From Catalimonadaceae bacterium JC749 (GTDB lineage Bacteria > Bacteroidota > Bacteroidia > Cytophagales > Cyclobacteriaceae), in the NCBI GenBank assembly GCA_021730635.1, contig JAJNNC010000021.1:1-64000 (forward strand): a stretch of 64,000 nucleotides of DNA, read 5' to 3'. This document shows positions 16,261-25,500 of this stretch, in pieces. How positions within the stretch are numbered: position 1 is the stretch's first letter; every line of letters begins with the position of its first letter. The notes beneath the pieces were generated by a model. The model saw only the letters and a list, made by a program, of their open reading frames with translations. It searched no databases and was not told the DNA's origin. Made by a program: the position numbers and the translations under genes.

Positions 16261-16491
16261 CTACTTTAAGATAGGCAGTCGGTTTCGGTGAGTCTTATTT
16301 AATGTTTCTTGTTTACTGTGCATCTTTACTTTGAAATCTTGTAAACCCATAGTTTTTCCCTCCTCGGCATCCTTTAATTCTTTTTCTGCTTTTGCAATAG
16401 ACACCGGCCTTTCCGCTAATGCTTCTATATCAAATTTGTCAGGTAAATGTTCCAATAGTGCTGTTCACTTATATATTTTCATAATCTTCAT
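16261..16491 (-). pseudogene. Broken antitoxin-like gene (in-frame TGA near the N terminus)
   Basis: The 64 codons 16261-16455 encode L-P-D-K-F-D-I-E-A-L-A-E-R...KAEKELKDAEEGKTMGLQDFKVKMHSK, which resembles the C-terminal half of small antitoxins paired with RelE/ParE toxins in Bacteroidota ('LP..FDIEELIER...EKGLKDIEEGKT.S..EVK'). No ATG begins that frame. Upstream the frame reads ATG AAG ATT ATG AAA ATA TAT AAG TGA ACA GCA CTA, so a TGA at 16465-16467 splits a plausible start from the body. No toxin gene is adjacent. It may instead start at TTG 16455. Confidence 0.4.
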
Positions 16492-16968
16492 TTTTATCTC
16501 AATCTACTCTTAATAGATCTAAGTTGCTAGTTATAGCTATATAAGTAAGCTAAGACCGTGAAAAAGACCTTGGATTGTAATCTTTCAATAGTAACAGTAT
16601 GTATTTGTTTTGAAAATGGTGCTGTCATTTCACTGCTTTTATTTCTATATACTTACCATTCTGCTTTTTGGCCACTGCATTGATCAAACTTCTTCACGTT
16701 TAGAGTTCTTCTTTCTCTGGCTGGCCAAACACCAGGCAGCCATCAGGGCTGTAGGCAGCACTAATGCATCATTGACTCTTCTTTGTTGATCTTCCCTAAT
16801 CACGTATATTGCAATCGTTAAGCATAAAAATGGTTGCTTGAAGTGTAGTAACCTTAAAATTACTATGTATTGCATACGATAACACTTCATTTTATATGGC
16901 TGGCAACTTGGGTTACTTAATACGGCTGATGTAATCAATGGTAAACCGCTTATCCTAAATTTTATTAC
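16492..16968. other. Gene-free, AT-rich stretch
   Basis: About 475 bases between the broken antitoxin and the GMC oxidoreductase. One 84-codon minus-strand ORF (16684-16938) has no recognisable features. No hairpin or strong promoter was found; the oxidoreductase promoter must lie here. Confidence 0.5.
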
Positions 16969-18408
16969 TTGAAATCAAAATACGATTTGATTGTAGTAGG
17001 CACTGGTTTTGCCTCTTCCTTCTTTTTGAAAAAGTTTCTGGAAAAGTCTGACTCCCGGGTCAGGGTATTGGTGCTGGAAAGAGGACACTTCAAAACGCAT
17101 CAGGAGCGCTTGCAACAAGCCCGGAACCATTATTATCAGGAAAATCCCTTGCATACCCCTTCTTCTTCTTTTATCAACAAGAATCCAAAAAAAGAATGGG
17201 TTTTTGAAAATAACTTTGGAGGAGGATCCAACTGCTGGACAGGAAATACACCCCGGTTTATGCCGAATGATTTCCGGATGCAGCGTGTATATGGCGTAGG
17301 AAAAGACTGGCCTCTCTCATATGATGAGCTTGAACCATACTATTGTGAGGCAGAAGAGATTATGTCTGTGGCTGGCCCTGCCCAAACGCCTTATCCAAAA
17401 AGCCAACCCTATCCATTGCCTGCCCATCAGCTGAGCAGAGTTGACAAGGTATTGGCCCAACATTATGGTGTCCTCCATTTTTCACAACCATCGGCACGAG
17501 CGAGTGTGGCAGTAGGTAAGCGTGGTGTTTGCTGTACCTCTGCGGTTTGCCGTGTCTGTCCGGTTAATGCCAAATTTACCATTGAGAACTCCCTGCAATA
17601 TCTTTATGAAGATCCCAGGGTAACACTCTTATATGAAGCACAAGTCATTGGGGTGGATCTCTCTGGCACTCTGGCACGTGGCGTATATTATATCTACAAG
17701 GGTAAGGAAGAAACAGTACAAGGCGAGGTACTAGTGTTGGGTGCGAATGCTATCTTTAATGCTCATATTTTGCTCAATTCAGGAGATACCCATCCTATGA
17801 CCGGCAAAAATATCTGTGAGCAGGTGGGGATCAATGTTATTCTTCATTTGAATGGCCTTGACCACGTAGGAGGGAGCTCGGTGATCTCAGGGAATGGTTA
17901 TTTTATGTATGATGGGGCGCATAGAAAAGATTATGCAGGATGCCTGGTAGAGGTAAACAATGGTCCTTATATCCGAAACGAGTTCGGGAAATGGAGGCAG
18001 CTTGTAAAACTCAGATTGGTGTTTGAAGACCTGCCTGACAGTCAGAACCTTGTGTATCCCTCCCAGGATAAACGCAAGCCCGTAGTAGATTATCAGGATC
18101 ATTCCCCCTATGTAAAAAGAGCCATAGAAAGATTAGAAAAAGATATTACAGAAAAACTAAGTGTTTTGCCAATAGAGAGAATAATCATTGGAAAACGCAC
18201 GCTTGCTACAGAATATCATATTTGTAGTACTACCAGCATGGGAGCTTCTTTCACAGAAGGTGTCATTGATAAACATCTGATACATCATCAGTACCGGAAC
18301 GTATTTGTATTGGGTAGCGGGGCTTTCCCCACGGTGTCGCCGGCGAATCCTACCCTAACACTTTCAGCACTATCTTTAATGGCTGCCGATAAAGCCCTGT
18401 CATCATGA
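16969..18408 (+). CDS. GMC-family FAD oxidoreductase (sugar/alcohol dehydrogenase large subunit)
   Basis: 479 residues. N-terminal FAD Rossmann motif V-V-G-T-G-F-A-S with the acidic end LERG; NFGGGSNCWTGNTPRFMPNDF is the GMC loop; the C-terminal GMC signature covers H-I-C-S-T-T-S-M-G-A-S (catalytic His region) and GSGAFPTVSPANPTLTLSALSL. A cysteine-rich patch, C-C-T-S-A-V-C-R-V-C-P near residue 190, is like that in membrane-bound gluconate/fructose dehydrogenase large subunits. The frame starts with TTG at 16969 and no in-frame ATG is available. Overlaps the Tat-signal protein by 4 bases (ATGA at 18405), so they form a complex or at least one translation unit. Confidence 0.85.
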   Translation: MKSKYDLIVVGTGFASSFFLKKFLEKSDSRVRVLVLERGHFKTHQERLQQARNHYYQENPLHTPSSSFINKNPKKEWVFENNFGGGSNCWTGNTPRFMPNDFRMQRVYGVGKDWPLSYDELEPYYCEAEEIMSVAGPAQTPYPKSQPYPLPAHQLSRVDKVLAQHYGVLHFSQPSARASVAVGKRGVCCTSAVCRVCPVNAKFTIENSLQYLYEDPRVTLLYEAQVIGVDLSGTLARGVYYIYKGKEETVQGEVLVLGANAIFNAHILLNSGDTHPMTGKNICEQVGINVILHLNGLDHVGGSSVISGNGYFMYDGAHRKDYAGCLVEVNNGPYIRNEFGKWRQLVKLRLVFEDLPDSQNLVYPSQDKRKPVVDYQDHSPYVKRAIERLEKDITEKLSVLPIERIIIGKRTLATEYHICSTTSMGASFTEGVIDKHLIHHQYRNVFVLGSGAFPTVSPANPTLTLSALSLMAADKALSS

Positions 18409-18863
18409 TAAAAAGAAGGAGGTTTCTCAAAATACTCGGATTGGCCGGAATAGCCTCAGTCATAGGACTAGGTTTGACACCCGGTTTTGAGGAAATGGTA
18501 CATCGACTCATCAAAAACGCCTATCGAAACCTCTCTGTGGATGATGAAGAAATTGTTAAGTTTATCGATGAGGCGCATCGGATCAATCTATGGGAATGGT
18601 TAAATATTGGCCCCAGAGAAAAGATGGTAATTATCGTATTCGGGTTATTAAATAACCCTTACCTCCCATATTATCGGGTATATCATCGGCTGGTGGTTCG
18701 CATTACCAATCCATTTATACTATCCACTGATTTTTTCAGAAATGGGATGGATACAAGCCAACCTGTTCGTTATCTGGGTATTTATAATCCATATGCCATG
18801 CCTTGTGCCAATCCATTTTCTGCTTTGTATTATGATGGCAAGGACGCTGCTTCCATGCTATGA
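18405..18863 (+). CDS. Tat-exported small subunit of the GMC oxidoreductase
   Basis: 152 residues with a twin-arginine leader K-R-R-R-F-L-K-I-L-G followed by a hydrophobic stretch. This matches the gluconate 2-dehydrogenase subunit-3 arrangement, in which the small subunit carries the Tat signal and takes the large subunit across the membrane with it. The mature part (VKFIDEAHRINLWEWLNIG...; PYLPYYRVYHRLVVRITNPF) is not a strong match to anything I can name. Electrons presumably pass to a cytochrome c encoded elsewhere. Confidence 0.65.
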   Translation: MIKRRRFLKILGLAGIASVIGLGLTPGFEEMVHRLIKNAYRNLSVDDEEIVKFIDEAHRINLWEWLNIGPREKMVIIVFGLLNNPYLPYYRVYHRLVVRITNPFILSTDFFRNGMDTSQPVRYLGIYNPYAMPCANPFSALYYDGKDAASML

Positions 18864-19021
18864 ATGATTTTAACCACAGCCGGACATGTTAATTCGTGCT
18901 ATGGTTTTGTGTATACGCTGCCGGAATCAGCAGTTGCGCATTTAGTTTATGCTTTATATTTTATAATTTACATCGATAATGTTGCTGAATAGATCCATAA
19001 ATTTTTATCAACCTATTGATC

Positions 19022-22000
19022 ATGCGGGAACAACTCAAAAAAATTGACAAGCTGCTGGTTGCCAATCGTGGGGAAATTGCCATTCGTATTCTGAGGGCAG
19101 CTTCTGAGCTCAACATCAGAACAGTAGCGATTTATACTTACGAAGATCGTTATTCTTTACACCGCTATAAAGCGGATGAGGCCTATCAGGTAGGCAGAGA
19201 TGATGAGCCGCTTAGACCCTATTTGGATATTGAAGAGATTATCTTACTGGCTAAACGGCAGCGTGTAGATGCGATTCACCCCGGCTATGGTTTTCTCTCC
19301 GAAAATGTTCACTTTGTACGGCGGTGCCAGGAGGAGGGAATCATATTCGTGGGTCCGGACCCGGAGGTGATGGAAAAAATGGGTGATAAAGTGTCGGCGA
19401 AAGAAATTGCGATTCAGGCCGAAGTGCCCGTGATAGAAGATAGTAAGCAACCTTTGAGCAGTATAGAGGTGGCGCTGGAAGAAGCCGAACGTATTGGCTT
19501 TCCCGTTATGGTAAAGGCCGCTGCGGGTGGAGGCGGCCGTGGAATGCGGGTTGTCAGAGATTCCAAAATGCTAAAGCAATCTTTTACGGAAGCGAAGAAT
19601 GAGGCGTTGAAAGCTTTTGGAGATGATACGGTGTTTCTGGAGAAATTTATCGAGCAACCCAAGCATATAGAAGTGCAAATCATGGGAGATAACTATGGTA
19701 ACATCGTCCATCTCTATGAGCGGGATTGTTCGGTGCAGCGAAGATTTCAGAAAGTGGTGGAAGTAGCGCCTGCCACGAATCTCGAACAGGAAACGAAAAA
19801 TAAACTCTATGATTATGCGCTAAAGCTTGCCCACCATGTACATTATAATAATGTGGGAACAGTAGAGTTTCTGGTAGACCAGCAGGAAAATATCTATTTT
19901 ATAGAGGTCAATCCCAGAATTCAGGTAGAACACACCATTACGGAAGAAATTACAGGGATTGATATTGTCCGATCACAGATCCTCATTGCACAGGGCAGAC
20001 AATTAGAAGACCCCAGAATTTATATTAAAGACCAGTCCGATATTGAGTGTCATGGCTATGCGATCCAGTGCCGGGTGACTACCGAAGACCCTAAAAATAA
20101 TTTTCGTCCTGATTATGGGACGATCATCGCTTACCGGAACGCGGGTGGATTTGGCATACGGCTGGATGAAGGGAGTTCTTATCCGGGTGTCAGGATTTCC
20201 CCTTTCTTTGATTCTATGCTGGTGAAAGTCTCTGCCACAGGTCGCACTTTAAAGGGAGCTTCCCAGCGACTACAACGAACCCTGCGGGAATTCAGAATAA
20301 GAGGGGTTAAGACTAATATAGGTTTCCTGATCAACGTTATTTCCCATCCTACCTTCTACAGGGGCAAAGCCACCGTTAATTTCATTGCAGACCATCCGGA
20401 GCTGTTCGATATTCGCGAAGGTTTAGACAGGGCTACCCGCACCCTGATATATCTGGCAGACGTAACCGTCAATGGGAACCCCAACATCCGTTTTAAAGAT
20501 CCTAATAAAAGCTTCCGCCCCCCTTTGCTGCCTACCCAAACCATGCAGGATCCGGAAACCCAAACCAAGGTAAACTATCAGTATATCCCTTATCCGGAAG
20601 GAAGTAAAGATTTGCTGGCCAAAGTGGGCAGAGAAAAGTTTGTAACATGGCTCAAAGAGGAAAAACGCATTCAGTATACGGATACCACCTTCCGCGATGC
20701 CCATCAATCTTTACTAGCGACCCGTATGCGTACCATCGATATGATGCGGGTGGCAGAAAGCTTTGCCAAGCAGCAGCCTCAGGTATTTTCAATGGAGGTC
20801 TGGGGTGGTGCTACTTTCGATGTAAGCATGCGCTTTTTGTATGAAGATCCCTGGAAACGCCTGCAAAAGATCCGGGAGGCTGTTCCTAATATACTTCTTC
20901 AGATGTTGTTGCGTGGCTCCAACGCAGTAGGCTACAAAGCTTATCCGGATAATTTAATAGAAGAATTCATTATAAAAGCATGGGAAACAGGCATTGACCT
21001 TTTCCGGGTTTTCGACTCTCTCAACTGGGTCAATGCCATGAAAGTGAGCATCCGGACTATCAGAGAAAAGACTGAGGCCATTGCTGAAGCTGCTATTTGC
21101 TATACAGGCGATCTGTTATCTCCGGACAATCATAAATATACCCTGGCTTACTATCTGGATCTGGCACGCCAGCTGGAAGACGAAGGAGCGCATATGCTGG
21201 CTATTAAAGATATGGCCGGTCTGCTCAAACCTTACGCTGCACAGGTATTAATCTCCGAGCTAAAGAAAGTAGTGGATATTCCTATTCACCTGCATACCCA
21301 CGATACCTCTTCTTTGCAGGCAGCCACTTATAGTAAAGCTATCGAAGCAGGAGTAGATGTCGTAGATGTAGCCATAGGAGCACTTTCCGGACTCACGTCG
21401 CAACCTAACTTCAACGCCATTGTGGCCATGATGCAGGGGCATGAACGTGAACAACCTTTTGACCTGGCCCTGTTGAACGAGTATTCTGTTTACTGGGAAG
21501 CTGTGCGTGAGTACTACTACCCTTTCGAGTCAGGCTTAAAAGCAGGAACGGCTGAAGTATATGAGCATGAGATACCGGGCGGTCAATATTCTAACTTGCG
21601 TCCGCAGGCGATAGCGCTGGGACTGGAGGAAAAATTTGAAACCATCAAAAAAAATTATGCCCGTGTGAACAAACTGTTTGGCGATATTGTCAAAGTGACG
21701 CCATCCTCTAAAGTGGTAGGGGATATGGCTCTGTTTATGACCTCCAACAATCTGACAGTAGAAGATATCCTGAAAGAAGGGAACAACTTGTCGTTTCCGG
21801 AATCTGTGGTAAGTCTTTTCAGAGGTGAACTGGGACAACCTCATGGTGGCTTTCCGGAGAATATTCAGAAAATTGTGCTCAAAGGAGAGAAACCTTTTAC
21901 CGAACGCCCCAATGCCCATTTGGAACCTATCAATTTTGATAAAGAGTTTCAGGAATTTCAAACGCGTTTCGATAAGGACAGAAATCTGCTAGATTTTCTT

Positions 22001-22513
22001 TCTTATAAGCTCTATCCTAAAGTTTATGAAGATTTCTATAACCATCAGAAAGTATATGGAGACATGACACAACTGCCTACCCCGGCTTTCTTTTACGGAC
22101 TGAAATATGGTGAGGAAATTTTGGTAAAAATTGCGGATGGAAAAGCCATTATTATCAAATTACTTTTCATCGCTGATCCGGATGAAAACGGATATCGTCA
22201 GGTTACTTTTGAGTTAAACGGGCAGTCGAGAAGAGTCAATATCAAGGATAATCAGTTTCAGTCTAAAGTGGTGACTCATCGAAAAGCAGACAAAAACAAT
22301 GAAAATGAAATTGGTTCTCCATTGCAGGGACGCCTCTCCCATGTGATGGCTGAAACGGGGCAAGTAGTGGAAGAGGGCACGCCCCTGTTTGTCATAGAGG
22401 CTATGAAAATGGAAACTACAATTTCAGCACCTCATGCGGGTACAGTAAAAAAAATATACCTGGAAGCAGGAGAAATGGTGACCCAGGATGATCTGGTCGT
22501 AGAAATAGAGTAG
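19022..22513 (+). CDS. pyc: Pyruvate carboxylase
   Basis: 1163 residues from the ATG at 19022 (TTG at 19016 also in frame). Makes oxaloacetate from pyruvate, bicarbonate and ATP with biotin as carrier, feeding the TCA cycle. Full single-chain layout: biotin carboxylase ~5-455 (KLLVANRGEIAIRILRAA; AAAGGGGRGMR ATP loop; EVNPRIQVEHTITEEITG); carboxyltransferase ~540-830 (DTTFRDAHQSLLATRMRT; metal-site LHTHDTSS); PYC/OADA conserved segment; biotinyl domain with E-A-M-K-M-E, Lys about 1129. No truncation. Ends at a bidirectional terminator (22536-22561). Confidence 0.97.
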   Translation: MREQLKKIDKLLVANRGEIAIRILRAASELNIRTVAIYTYEDRYSLHRYKADEAYQVGRDDEPLRPYLDIEEIILLAKRQRVDAIHPGYGFLSENVHFVRRCQEEGIIFVGPDPEVMEKMGDKVSAKEIAIQAEVPVIEDSKQPLSSIEVALEEAERIGFPVMVKAAAGGGGRGMRVVRDSKMLKQSFTEAKNEALKAFGDDTVFLEKFIEQPKHIEVQIMGDNYGNIVHLYERDCSVQRRFQKVVEVAPATNLEQETKNKLYDYALKLAHHVHYNNVGTVEFLVDQQENIYFIEVNPRIQVEHTITEEITGIDIVRSQILIAQGRQLEDPRIYIKDQSDIECHGYAIQCRVTTEDPKNNFRPDYGTIIAYRNAGGFGIRLDEGSSYPGVRISPFFDSMLVKVSATGRTLKGASQRLQRTLREFRIRGVKTNIGFLINVISHPTFYRGKATVNFIADHPELFDIREGLDRATRTLIYLADVTVNGNPNIRFKDPNKSFRPPLLPTQTMQDPETQTKVNYQYIPYPEGSKDLLAKVGREKFVTWLKEEKRIQYTDTTFRDAHQSLLATRMRTIDMMRVAESFAKQQPQVFSMEVWGGATFDVSMRFLYEDPWKRLQKIREAVPNILLQMLLRGSNAVGYKAYPDNLIEEFIIKAWETGIDLFRVFDSLNWVNAMKVSIRTIREKTEAIAEAAICYTGDLLSPDNHKYTLAYYLDLARQLEDEGAHMLAIKDMAGLLKPYAAQVLISELKKVVDIPIHLHTHDTSSLQAATYSKAIEAGVDVVDVAIGALSGLTSQPNFNAIVAMMQGHEREQPFDLALLNEYSVYWEAVREYYYPFESGLKAGTAEVYEHEIPGGQYSNLRPQAIALGLEEKFETIKKNYARVNKLFGDIVKVTPSSKVVGDMALFMTSNNLTVEDILKEGNNLSFPESVVSLFRGELGQPHGGFPENIQKIVLKGEKPFTERPNAHLEPINFDKEFQEFQTRFDKDRNLLDFLSYKLYPKVYEDFYNHQKVYGDMTQLPTPAFFYGLKYGEEILVKIADGKAIIIKLLFIADPDENGYRQVTFELNGQSRRVNIKDNQFQSKVVTHRKADKNNENEIGSPLQGRLSHVMAETGQVVEEGTPLFVIEAMKMETTISAPHAGTVKKIYLEAGEMVTQDDLVVEIE

Positions 22514-22535
22514 GCGATGAGATATCCTAATAAAA

Positions 22536-22561
22536 AGGCTCTCCCACTTGTTAGAGAGCCT
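22536..22561. terminator. Bidirectional intrinsic terminator (pyc / T9SS repeat protein)
   Basis: AGGCTCTC at 22536-22543 pairs perfectly with GAGAGCCT at 22554-22561 around a 10-base loop. On the minus strand it is followed by five U, on the plus strand by a shorter UUUCU, so it serves both convergent genes, more strongly on the minus strand. Confidence 0.8.
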
Positions 22562-22576
22562 TTCTATAGCGATAAC

Positions 22577-25500
22577 CTATCTTTTCAGAATTCTGAAAGT
22601 TTTACTTTTTCCTTCATTTTTAATGATAACAAAATACAAGCCTGCCCTTGCCGTACTCATATCAAGTTGTAAATTTCCCTTATCCATCTGCTTGCTGATG
22701 ACTGTCTGGCCCAGGATATCTGTTACTGTCACAGAAGAATTTCTCCAGCGGGGATCCTCCAGGTGAATGTTTACAGGACCTGTCGTTGGGTTGGGAAATA
22801 TATTGAAGGCAAAGCTTCTCGAGACTTGTTCCACACCGGTAACTGTCACCTGCAAGGTCTGGACGATCTCTTTTGCTGCTGCATATTTATGATTCCCCTC
22901 TTGTGAAGCGGTTACTGTAATGTTTCCTTCTCCGGTTACTATCAAAAGATGATCCTCTAATACAGCGGGTCCTTCTACCGTAAAGGTAACGTCCAGACCA
23001 GAGGTGGCACTGGCCGCCAGGATGACCGTATCCTGAAGATTGACACTAGGCAGGGGAGGAAAAGCAATCGTTTGTGCCAACCGGGATACCTGGAAGGTAA
23101 CCGATACTGTGTCGGCAGACTTATAATTTTGATTGCCCACCTGAACAGCCTTTACCGTAACCTGCCCACCCTCCTTCAGTTTAAGGCGATTTCCGTTCGT
23201 CAAATTAGCAGGTCCTTCAACAGAAAAGGAGACAGGTAGCCCTGAGCTGGCAGTAGCAAACAAGGTAATAGACTCGCCCACTACCTGATCGGCAATAGGG
23301 GCTAAGGTAATAAATTGTGCTGCCTTCAAAACCTCAAAAGTAGTGGTAAGAGAAGGAGCCGAATGGTAGTTTACGTTACCGGATTGATAAGCTGTAATAC
23401 TGACAGTGCCACTGCCTGTAAGGGTAAGCAGATTACCGTTGACCTCGGCAGGACCACTGACCGAAAAACTGATGGGTAATCCGGAAGTGGCTGTCGCTGT
23501 TAATGCAAAGGGCGTATCGCCATAGGTTTTATCTTGTAATAAAGGCATATCAATAGTTTGATTCGCTTTGATCACCTCAAACTGTCGGACTACAGTGGTT
23601 GCGTTTTTATAATTGGCATTTCCCGTTTGTAGGGCTTCCACTGAAATGGTACCACTACCTGTAATGGTAAGCAAGTGATTGTTCAAAGTGGCTGGCCCGG
23701 TCACATGAAAGGAAACCGGTAAGCCGGAACTGGCTACAGCTACCAATTCCATAGGGTCTGCTCCATATACTTTTTGAGTGAGTTCGTCAAACGCAATAGT
23801 TTGAGATGCCTTGCTGATGGTGATGTTGGCGGTGGTTTTCTCCGGGCTAAGTCCTGCCTCTGTATTGCCTATTGAGGCTTGCACATCGAAGCGACCGCTT
23901 CCGGCTGCATCCGGCATAAACTTCAATCCAGCCGTAGCATCCGCGGCTGTGATAAAGTCTCCATTATGAACGGGCGTAGTACCATCTGAAAGAAACAGAG
24001 CCCCCCCTTCTATGGTAGAAATTTTAAAGTAAGTAATTTCCGAACCATCTTCCTGATGGGGCGTGATCTCCAGACCAAAGCTATTAAATGCCCCAAAAGT
24101 TGTCAGGGCATCGGTTGCCTGCGGAGTATCAGCTAACGGGGTAACATGGAAGGTTACTGGGTAATCATCATGGCTGTAATCTTTACCATCGTAAACCTTA
24201 AAGCGGAAGTTAGCATAATGGTTACCATAGGCATTGGTAGCCGGTATAAAAGTAAGCTGGGTAAGATCGCTGGGCTCGATATGGGTACCAACCGTTACGG
24301 TTTCTCCACCATCTGCTTTCTTGTTTCCGTTACTATCCAGAAACAATTGTCCGGCGCTTATATCGGAAGTAATCTGTACGGAATGCAGCGTGTCTCCGTA
24401 GTCCAGATCAGAAAAGCTGATAAAAGTGGAGGAGAAAGTATACAGTGAGTCTTCAGGAAGGGTGATCGTGCTATCTTTGGCTGTAGGAGGAGTGTTGAGA
24501 ATCATACATTTCCAAAGTTCATTTCCCAGGTTTGTGGTAGCCCCAAACAGCAAAGCATCCCCTAAGACAGTTTTAAAGTTCGGCGAACTTCCTGAGGAGC
24601 CTGTATAAATATCAGCTACTCTTTTGGTACTGTCTGAAATACCGTTGCTGACCCAAAGCTCTTTCCCATAGCTTCCATCCTCAGCTGTAAAATACAGTTT
24701 GCCTCTGAAAGTGATCAAATCCTGCGGATTACTGTCTTCACTACCCGGAAAAATATCTTTTACCAGAAGCGTTCCTGTTTCGCTGCCATCCGTTTTCCAC
24801 AACTCCCTGCCATTCGTTCCGTCATTGGCAACAAAATATAAGGTATCGTAAAAGCTGAACAACTGAGTGGGTCCGGTTGTATTATTACCGGGCGTAATAT
24901 CTTTGACCATGAGCGTGCCTGACGCTGTGCCGTCCGTTTTCCATAACTCCAGTCCGTTGATTCCATCATTGGCACTGAAGTATAGCGTATTGTCGACCAC
25001 AGTTAAATTTTTTGGAGCAGCACCACCGGCAGCAATGGTTTGTATATCTTTGACCAGGGTAGTACCGGCTGCTGTACCATCAGATACCCACAACTCTTTT
25101 TCATGAGTGTTATCGTTGGCACAAAAATAAAGTTTGTTCTGGTACGGCGTAAGAAACTCAGGAGCGCTCCCACCGGCTCCTGGGAAAATATCTTTCACTT
25201 TCAGGGTGCCGCCTGTGGTTCCGTCCGACTTCCATAGCTCTTTCCCCGAGGTACCATCATCGGCTGCAAAATACAAATAGGCTTCCGTTGCTGTTAGCTG
25301 CGAAGGAGAGACAGCGCCCAAGCTTTTAACCATCACCGTACCGGCTGCTGTACCATCGCTTTTCCAGAGTTCAAATCCTCCTCCTGTGCTTACTATAAAG
25401 AAGAGATGACCGTTCCACAGTGTGAGCTGTTTGGGGTAGCTACTGTTTAACCCACTGTAAATATCTTTGACCATGACCGTACCAGCTTCAGTACCGTCAC

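Noticed and set aside
16684-16938. 84-codon minus-strand ORF
   Set aside because: No family features and unremarkable composition in an AT-rich gap; could not be supported as a gene.
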